Assembly: GCA_026983895.1 (NCBI GenBank)
Contig: JALSTF010000266.1
Span: 1 to 26,629, forward strand
DNA length: 26,629 nucleotides
Source of the DNA: Sulfurovum sp.
GTDB lineage: Bacteria; Campylobacterota; Campylobacteria; Campylobacterales; Sulfurovaceae
Direction: 5' to 3'
Below the pieces are notes generated by a model. It was not told where the DNA came from. It made no database searches and was given only the letters and a program-made list of their open reading frames with translations. Each line of letters opens with the position of its first letter. The stretch's first letter is position 1. A program made the position numbers and the translations under genes. Of the stretch, positions 22,360-26,629 are shown one piece after another.

Positions 22360-23406
22360 CTATCCATCAGTCTTTTTATCGATATAGTCCTGAATGAATT
22401 TTCGTACATCGGCATAGACGAAAGAATCCTTATATCCTTCTATTTTTCCACCACTGGCATTGGGATGTCCTCCGCCGTTCCCGATGTGTGCGGCCATAGC
22501 AGAGACATCCAGTTTGTTGTTGCTGCGCAGTGAAAAATTCCCTCTGAAGTTCACGTCCATATAAAAATCGTAGTCGGGATTGTTCACCATGCAGGCATTG
22601 CCGATGATGGAGGCATTCCCCACGTTATAGCCCAGGATCCCTTTATAGCCTTTGTAATGAATAGTAAGACGCTGTCTGTCCTGGGTCAGAAGATCGGTCA
22701 CAAAGAAAGCGACAAGATTGTCTTTTGTGTTGTCATCTTTTTGTTTAAAGAAAGCTTTTTTGATCTGATGCAGGTCATTGTCGAGAACGATAGGCGCATT
22801 TTCCCGATCCATACGTTCTTTGGCCGCTTCTATAAGAGAGAGTTTAAAGGCTCTGTCTTCAGCAGGGAAGAGGATACGGTTGATCTCTCTGGCTCCCGAG
22901 ATCATCCCCAGCATTACTTTCCCATACTCAAAGAGTGGATCGTCCGAGAGCCAGATGTCGATCGCATTGATCGCTTTGACGACCTGTGCATAATGATGCT
23001 CTTTGTCAAAAGCATAATGCTTTTGCAGCCATTCATAGGTAATGAGCGTAGCGCACTTGCTGGTGTCGAGTGTATACCAGGCAAAACGTTCAGCCGCTGC
23101 CTTACCTGTGGCATGGTGGTCGAGAAGCTGCAGTTTGGCCCCTATACGTACGAGTTCTTTCTCTATCCAGTTTCCCTCTTTTGTGGTAAGGTTAAGATCC
23201 GTAATGAGGACCAGAGGTTCAATATCGTCACCATGAACGAATTTGTCCTGCTCTATTTTTTTGACTATTTCCGCAAGACGTGCAGTCACTTCCGGCCCGT
23301 AGTTGGCATTGTAGCATTCGATCCGGTCAAAACATTTGCTTGTAAGATACTGACAGCCATAACCATCCAGATCGATGTGGGAGAGATGATAAATATGTTG
23401 TGTCAT
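22360..23406 (-). CDS. DHH/DHHA1 phosphoesterase
   Basis: This 348-residue cytosolic phosphoesterase is of the DHH superfamily (NrnA/RecJ/GdpP relatives). Manganese-binding motifs are visible: SHIDLDGYGCQY at the N-terminus, LVLITDLNLT, and the signature LLDHHATG near residue 95. A DHHA1 substrate domain follows, with IGNGGGHPNASGGKI near the C-terminus. Such enzymes cleave short RNA (nanoRNA), pAp or cyclic dinucleotides; which one applies here cannot be told. It starts with an ATGA overlap of the upstream Rrf2 gene's stop, so it is translationally coupled to a regulator with likely Fe-S ligands and sits in its autoregulated operon. Confidence 0.9.
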   Translation of the reverse strand: MTQHIYHLSHIDLDGYGCQYLTSKCFDRIECYNANYGPEVTARLAEIVKKIEQDKFVHGDDIEPLVLITDLNLTTKEGNWIEKELVRIGAKLQLLDHHATGKAAAERFAWYTLDTSKCATLITYEWLQKHYAFDKEHHYAQVVKAINAIDIWLSDDPLFEYGKVMLGMISGAREINRILFPAEDRAFKLSLIEAAKERMDRENAPIVLDNDLHQIKKAFFKQKDDNTKDNLVAFFVTDLLTQDRQRLTIHYKGYKGILGYNVGNASIIGNACMVNNPDYDFYMDVNFRGNFSLRSNNKLDVSAMAAHIGNGGGHPNASGGKIEGYKDSFVYADVRKFIQDYIDKKTDG

Positions 23407-23801
23407 AGAATATCGCCCAGGGTAAGACCGTCAAGGAAATCATTGATCTTGGTCTGGAACTTTGCAAGGAAAGGGGAGATGACACAGGTACCTATGGCAC
23501 CGTTGGGGCATGTTTCAGAATAGGAAGTACAGTCAAAAACCGCAGGTGGTTTGCCTTCTGCCGCAATGATAATACTGTTGACCGTAATGTCATTGATGTT
23601 TTTTGTAAGTACAAAACCGCCATGGGCACCTTTGCGTGATTCAAGGATCTCTTGCTTGGCAAGACTTTGCAGGATCTTGGCAAGGAAACTTTTTGGGATC
23701 CCCAGATCATTTGCCAGCTGTTCTGCACCGATGGGTTTGTCTGCTCTGCTGATAGATTCGAGGGAGAGCAGGGCATATTCGGTTGCGCGTGTTAGTAACA
23801 T
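23403..23801 (-). CDS. Rrf2 family transcriptional regulator
   Basis: This 132-residue winged-helix regulator starts MLLTRATEYALLSL, the standard Rrf2 N-terminus, with recognition region LGIPKSFLAKILQSLAKQ and wing SRKGAHGGFVL. Three cysteines at residues 91, 98 and 106 (DCTSYSETC, GTCV) match the Fe-S ligand region of IscR/NsrR, so it probably senses iron-sulfur status, NO or oxygen. The third ATG (23801) is chosen over 23807 because the family starts here and AAGG is at better spacing. Directly after its predicted start of transcription is a perfect palindrome, GGAGTA-TTT-TACTCC, suggesting autorepression. It overlaps the DHH phosphoesterase gene by four bases. Confidence 0.92.
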   Translation of the reverse strand: MLLTRATEYALLSLESISRADKPIGAEQLANDLGIPKSFLAKILQSLAKQEILESRKGAHGGFVLTKNINDITVNSIIIAAEGKPPAVFDCTSYSETCPNGAIGTCVISPFLAKFQTKINDFLDGLTLGDIL

Positions 23802-23825
23802 TATCATATACCTTCAGTTCAATTA

Positions 23826-23853
23826 GGAGTATTTTACTCCAATTCATATTATA
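23826..23853 (-). promoter_or_regulatory. Promoter and palindromic operator of the Rrf2-DHH operon
   Basis: On the minus strand TATAAT (23853 to 23848) is the -10, putting the start near 23841. GGAGTA-TTT-TACTCC (23826-23840) is a perfect 6-3-6 palindrome directly after it, flanked by AATT on both sides. This layout is typical of Rrf2 autoregulation. Confidence 0.75.
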
Positions 23854-23898
23854 AAGAGGTTTAGTATCGGATATAAGATGCAGGTAAGTTTAATATGC

Positions 23899-23904
23899 TA
23901 TGAT
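23899..23904 (+). promoter_or_regulatory. -10 box of rpsO
   Basis: TATGAT 56 bases before the rpsO start; no -35 is evident. Confidence 0.45.
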
Positions 23905-23960
23905 TCCAAACTCATTTTGAATATTGATTTGAGAATTTAACTACCAATCAGGAGGTCATT

Positions 23961-24230
23961 ATGGCTTTGGATCAGGCGAAAAAAGCAGAAATTATTGCTA
24001 AATACGCAAGAGGCGAAAACGATACAGGTTCAACAGAAGTACAGGTTGCACTTTTAACAGAGAGAATCAAATACTTGACGGAACACCTTAAAATAAACAA
24101 AAAAGACCACTCTTCAAGACTGGGACTTCTTAAACTCGTTGGTCAGAGAAGAAGGCTGATGAGATATCTGAAAAATACAGATTTTGCCAGATGGAATACC
24201 ATTAAAGACGCACTTGGCATTAGAAACTAA
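23961..24230 (+). CDS. rpsO: 30S ribosomal protein S15
   Basis: S15 binds 16S rRNA early in 30S assembly. The 89-residue product is full length: MALDQAKKAEIIAKYARGEND, then GSTEVQVALLTERIKYLTEHL, then KKDHSSRLGLLKLVGQRRRLMRYL with the conserved H-x-H/D-S-x-R-G-L region, ending ALGIRN. A near-perfect AGGAGGT precedes the ATG. In many bacteria rpsO sits next to pnp; here they are 9 kb apart. A small stem-loop overlaps its stop codon, and a structured repeat follows. Confidence 0.97.
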   Translation: MALDQAKKAEIIAKYARGENDTGSTEVQVALLTERIKYLTEHLKINKKDHSSRLGLLKLVGQRRRLMRYLKNTDFARWNTIKDALGIRN

Positions 24231-24244
24231 ATTTTTAGTCTTTC
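24223..24244 (+). terminator. Weak stem-loop at the rpsO stop
   Basis: ACTAA pairs with TTAGT around ATTT, extended by AA/TT past a bulge, then TTTC. This is a weak terminator candidate. Confidence 0.3.
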
Positions 24245-24253
24245 TGTTGACTG

Positions 24254-24321
24254 GCATCCATCTTTGAATGATGGGTGCGGTCATTTACTCATACGTAAAC
24301 TCCCTTACCCAAACATTCAAA
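24254..24321 (+). repeat. Structured intergenic repeat element, copy B
   Basis: TTTGAATG (24263-24270) pairs with CATTCAAA (24314-24321), enclosing TTTAC/GTAAA (24284-24299). The arrangement and length match copy A after guaA, and both outer arms are flanked by TC. At outer-stem pair 7 A has G-C and B has T-A; at the first inner pair A has C-G and B has T-A. A competing 9-bp hairpin, GCATCCATC (24254-24262) with GATGGGTGC (24270-24278), uses the outer arm as its loop. Confidence 0.6.
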
Positions 24322-24395
24322 TCCGAATACAATTCAACAAAAATACTTAAAAATAATTCTATCCCCCTGACACATTAAATCCATTCTGAAAAATT

Positions 24396-24416
24396 TGCTA
24401 TCTGCTACCTGCTACC
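24396..24416 (+). repeat. Three tandem heptamers
   Basis: TGCTATC, TGCTACC and TGCTACC follow one another without gaps about 40 bases upstream of the grpE promoter. The rest of 24322-24453 shows no gene. Confidence 0.7.
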
Positions 24417-24453
24417 TCAATTTTATAGTTTAGTCAATATTGCTCAACTATGA

Positions 24454-24484
24454 CTTGACAAATATGCACTCAATGTTGTATAAT
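24454..24484 (+). promoter_or_regulatory. grpE promoter with HAIR-like operator
   Basis: TTGACA (24455-24460), an 18-base spacer and TATAAT (24479-24484) form a strong promoter. CTTGACA-N7-ACTCAAT (24454-24474) overlaps the -35 and spacer. It matches the HspR HAIR consensus 5/7 and 6/7 with the exact 7-base spacer. Confidence 0.75.
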
Positions 24485-24537
24485 ACTTTCAAGCATTTAA
24501 AAACATAGGTGCAAAAGTTTAGAAAAAGGAGGTCTTT

Positions 24538-25089
24538 ATGGGTCAAGAGAAAGAAAATGAACTTGAACAGACTCAGAACGAAGAGCATACAGAAGAAGCT
24601 CAAAGTGAAGAGAAAGGTCAAGAAGCAGATCCTTTGGAAGCTGCTCAGGCAGAAGCAGCCGAATACAAAGACAAATACATCAGAGCACATGCCGATTTCG
24701 AGAATGCGAAGAAGCGTTTGGAAAAAGACAAAATGAACGCCGTGGCATATGCAAATGAAAGTTTTGCCAAAGATATACTGGCAGTGCTGGATTCTTTTGA
24801 AAATGCACTCAGTGCTATTGAGGGAGCTGACAAAGAGAATGCTTCCGAAGTGCTTGAGAAAATGCAGGAAGGTGTAAAGTTGACGTATGAGCAGCTCAAG
24901 AAAGTACTGGAAAAAAACCAGATCAAAGAGATCGCGTGCAAAGGCGAACTGAACCCTGAGGTTCATCAGGCGATTATGCAGGTAGAGAGCGATGAGCATG
25001 ATACGAACGATATCGTGCAGGTGATGCAGAAGGGATATACCATCAAGGACAGAGTACTTCGTCCTGCAATGGTGAGCACCGCTAAGTAA
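24538..25089 (+). CDS. grpE: Nucleotide exchange factor GrpE
   Basis: GrpE releases ADP from DnaK and acts as a thermosensor. The 183-residue product has a disordered, acidic Glu/Gln-rich N-terminus (about residues 1-35), then a long coiled-coil (AEYKDKYIRAHADFENAKKR, the conserved A-D-F-E-N motif). The helical bundle follows, and the C-terminal beta-wing has NPEVHQAIMQVES and GYTIKDRVLRPAMV, the family signature. AAAGGAGG precedes the ATG. hrcA is not upstream, unlike the common hrcA-grpE-dnaK order. The last five codons and following bases are duplicated exactly 87 bp downstream, between grpE and dnaK. Confidence 0.96.
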   Translation: MGQEKENELEQTQNEEHTEEAQSEEKGQEADPLEAAQAEAAEYKDKYIRAHADFENAKKRLEKDKMNAVAYANESFAKDILAVLDSFENALSAIEGADKENASEVLEKMQEGVKLTYEQLKKVLEKNQIKEIACKGELNPEVHQAIMQVESDEHDTNDIVQVMQKGYTIKDRVLRPAMVSTAK

Positions 25090-25104
25090 ACGTGAGTGAA
25101 CCTC
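25074..25104 (+). repeat. 31-bp direct repeat, copy 1 (grpE 3' end)
   Basis: Begins inside the grpE codon before AGC ACC GCT AAG TAA and runs 15 bases past the stop. Copy 2 at 25161-25191 is identical, at a distance of 87 bp. Confidence 0.93.
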
Positions 25105-25111
25105 ACGTTTA
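25087..25111 (+). terminator. Hairpin starting at the grpE stop codon
   Basis: TAAACGTGAG pairs perfectly with CTCACGTTTA around TGAAC, a 10-bp stem, but only a short T-run follows. It may partially terminate or set the grpE to dnaK expression ratio. Confidence 0.45.
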
Positions 25112-25160
25112 TAGGTGTGAAACCGAAGCGTGTCGAACGCAGTGAGCCGCGGAGGCTGGA

Positions 25161-25191
25161 GAGCACCGCTAAGTAAACGTGAGTGAACCTC
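25161..25191 (+). repeat. 31-bp direct repeat, copy 2
   Basis: Exact second copy of 25074-25104. It carries the left arm of the grpE hairpin but lacks the right arm. Between the copies lies GCGT-GTCGA-ACGC and other GC-rich sequence. Confidence 0.93.
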
Positions 25192-25198
25192 GCAAAAA

Positions 25199-25219
25199 CT
25201 TGATAAAAAGTGACTCAAT
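25199..25219. promoter_or_regulatory. HAIR-like inverted repeat upstream of dnaK
   Basis: CTTGATA-N7-ACTCAAT, differing by one base from the box at grpE. It is centred about 59 bases before the predicted dnaK start of transcription, close to the relative position of the htpG box. Confidence 0.6.
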
Positions 25220-25261
25220 GCAACCAAAGTAGCATTGAATCGCTTCACTTTCGACTATAAT
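25208..25261 (+). promoter_or_regulatory. dnaK's own promoter and upstream dyad
   Basis: TATAAT (25256-25261) is 43 bases before the ATG, with TTGAAT 15 bases upstream as a short-spaced -35 candidate. A dyad TCAATGC (25215-25221) / GCATTGA (25232-25238), extended by AAAGTGA/TCACTTT, covers the upstream side. Confidence 0.6.
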
Positions 25262-25303
25262 ATGTACAGAAATAAACAAAAAACCGATTAAAAAGGAAAG
25301 ATC

Positions 25304-26629
25304 ATGGGAAAAGTATTAGGAATTGACTTAGGAACAACAAACTCTGCAATGGCAGTGTACACAAACGGCGAGGCTGCGATCATCGCCAACAAAGAGGGTA
25401 AGAATACTACACCTTCCATCGTGGCATTTACGGACAAGGGAGAGGTCCTTGTCGGTGAGTCCGCAAAAAGACAGGCAGTGACCAACCCGGAAAAGACCAT
25501 CTATTCTATTAAAAGAATTATGGGGCTGATGTGTGAAGAGGAAAAAGCGAATGAAGCAAAAGAGAGACTTCCCTACCACATTATCGACAGAAACGGCGCC
25601 TGTGCGATCGAAGTAGCGGGTAAGACCTATACACCGCAGGAGATCTCGGCAAAAGTTTTAATGAAGATGAAAGAAGATGCAGAAGCATATCTCGGTGAAA
25701 CAGTGACTGATGCAGTCATTACTGTCCCGGCATATTTCAACGATGCACAGAGAAAAGCGACAAAAGAAGCGGGTACGATCGCAGGCTTGAATGTGCTTCG
25801 TATCATCAATGAACCGACATCGGCAGCGCTGGCGTACGGCCTTGACAAGAAAGATGCTGAGCAGATCGTGGTATACGACCTGGGTGGCGGTACCTTCGAC
25901 GTAACGGCACTGGAGACCGGTGACGGCGTGGTAGAAGTACTGGCAACTGGCGGAGATGCCTTCCTTGGCGGTGACGACTTCGATAACCGTATCATCGATT
26001 TTGTGGCAGATGAATTCAAGTCTGAAACAGGTATTGACATCAAAGCGGATGTCATGGCACTTCAGAGGGTGAAAGATGCAGCGGAAGCAGCGAAGAAAGA
26101 GCTCTCTTCTGCAACAGAAACAGAGATCAACCTTCCATTCATCACTGCTGATGCAAGTGGTCCGAAGCACCTTGTGACCAAGATCACAAGAGCGAAGTTC
26201 GAATCTCTCATCGGTGACCTTGTGGCAAGCACGATCACTACGATCGAGGCTGTGCTTAAAGATGCCGGCCTGAGCAAAGGCGATGTCAAAGAGGTCGTTA
26301 TGGTCGGTGGTTCTACCAGAGTGCCGCTGGTTCAGGAAGAGGTGAAGAAGTTCTTCAAAAAAGAACTGAACAAATCTGTGAATCCTGATGAAGTCGTTGC
26401 ACTCGGTGCTGCGATCCAGGGTGGTGTCCTTGCCGGTGACGTGAAAGATGTCCTTCTTCTTGATGTTACACCGCTTAGCCTCGGTATTGAGACACTTGGT
26501 GGAGTGACCACAAAGGTCATCGAAAAAGGGACGACGATCCCTGCGAAGAAATCACAGGTATTCTCAACCGCAGAAGACAACCAGCCGGCGGTAAGCATCC
26601 ATGTCCTCCAGGGTGAGCGTGAGTTCGCC
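25304..26629 (+). CDS. dnaK: Chaperone protein DnaK (Hsp70), 3' end outside the window
   Basis: DnaK is the ATP-dependent Hsp70 chaperone. The first 442 codons are present and the frame is open to the end of the window, so about 180 codons are missing. The nucleotide-binding domain shows all expected motifs: GIDLGTTNSAMAVY, YDLGGGTFDVTALE, VVMVGGSTRVPLVQ and AVTVPAYFND-type sequence (here VITVPAYFNDAQRKATKEAG). The linker DVLLLDVTPLSLGIET is intact, followed by the beginning of the substrate domain (TTIPAKKSQVFSTAEDNQP). AAAAGGAAAG precedes the ATG. It lies 214 bases after grpE with its own promoter and HAIR-like box, so it can be expressed both with and without grpE. Confidence 0.98.
   Translation, partial: MGKVLGIDLGTTNSAMAVYTNGEAAIIANKEGKNTTPSIVAFTDKGEVLVGESAKRQAVTNPEKTIYSIKRIMGLMCEEEKANEAKERLPYHIIDRNGACAIEVAGKTYTPQEISAKVLMKMKEDAEAYLGETVTDAVITVPAYFNDAQRKATKEAGTIAGLNVLRIINEPTSAALAYGLDKKDAEQIVVYDLGGGTFDVTALETGDGVVEVLATGGDAFLGGDDFDNRIIDFVADEFKSETGIDIKADVMALQRVKDAAEAAKKELSSATETEINLPFITADASGPKHLVTKITRAKFESLIGDLVASTITTIEAVLKDAGLSKGDVKEVVMVGGSTRVPLVQEEVKKFFKKELNKSVNPDEVVALGAAIQGGVLAGDVKDVLLLDVTPLSLGIETLGGVTTKVIEKGTTIPAKKSQVFSTAEDNQPAVSIHVLQGEREFA

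Noticed and set aside
22657..23523. 288-codon plus-strand ORF opposite the DHH and Rrf2 genes
   Set aside because: Antisense to two genes with clear family motifs; no ribosome site or recognisable domain.
24461..24484. CIRCE element at the grpE promoter
   Set aside because: Only a single GCACTC half-site is present; there is no second half at the CIRCE spacing, whereas a HAIR-like repeat fits.
24448..25248. 266-codon ORF on the minus strand opposite grpE
   Set aside because: It is a shadow of grpE and its downstream repeats; the product has low-complexity Phe/Leu/Cys runs and a repeated peptide caused only by the 31-bp duplication.

Overview
The window looks like chromosomal DNA of a free-living Campylobacterota (epsilonproteobacterium), most like a Sulfurovum-type marine sulfur oxidiser. 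This is inferred from protein character, not from a search. The supporting signs are an NhaD-type Na+/H+ antiporter, a desulforubrerythrin of the Campylobacter jejuni Rrc type, an AtpE with a signal-peptide-like N-terminus encoded away from the other ATP synthase genes, and the order purD - RDD protein - lptD - small J protein - phosphoribosyltransferase - pnp - ... - atpE. As I recall, that order matches the Helicobacter pylori HP1218 to HP1212 region. Nearly all of it is housekeeping DNA. I see no phage, transposase, CRISPR array or toxin-antitoxin pair.

Layout. Bases 2-2908 carry the 3' part of nhaD and guaA, followed by 325 bases of hairpins and repeats. Bases 3234-4065 hold a small lipoprotein and, convergent to it, a SixA-like phosphatase. 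Bases 4205-7818 hold htpG, a cation diffusion facilitator and hemD. Bases 7865-8050 very probably encode 6S RNA just upstream of purD. Bases 8223-15173 form one tightly packed run: purD, an RDD membrane protein, lptD, a mini J-domain protein, a phosphoribosyltransferase and pnp. Bases 15576-16935 (minus) encode two exported proteins, a DUF2092 protein and an Asn/Arg/His-rich protein. Bases 17194-18288 carry atpE, tRNA-Leu(GAG) and an HU gene. Bases 18330-21381 carry a small membrane protein, a DUF5718-like protein, desulforubrerythrin and dnaJ. Bases 21492-23801 carry a Dabb protein, recR, a DHH phosphoesterase and an Rrf2 regulator. Bases 23961-26629 carry rpsO, grpE and the 5' part of dnaK.

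The most interesting signals are regulatory and non-coding. Three heat-shock genes (htpG, grpE, dnaK) each have an inverted repeat with exactly 7 bases between the arms. These resemble HspR-binding HAIR elements and suggest one local chaperone regulon; no hrcA gene precedes grpE. A stem-loop about 60 bases long follows both guaA and rpsO, and two of its base pairs differ between the copies in a compensatory way, so it may be an undescribed dispersed structured repeat. A 31-base segment spanning the grpE stop codon is duplicated exactly downstream, between grpE and dnaK. The Rrf2 gene has a perfect palindrome just after its predicted transcription start. The rubrerythrin promoter carries a Fur/PerR-like dyad. 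A 34-codon ORF with its own ribosome binding site lies just before atpE.
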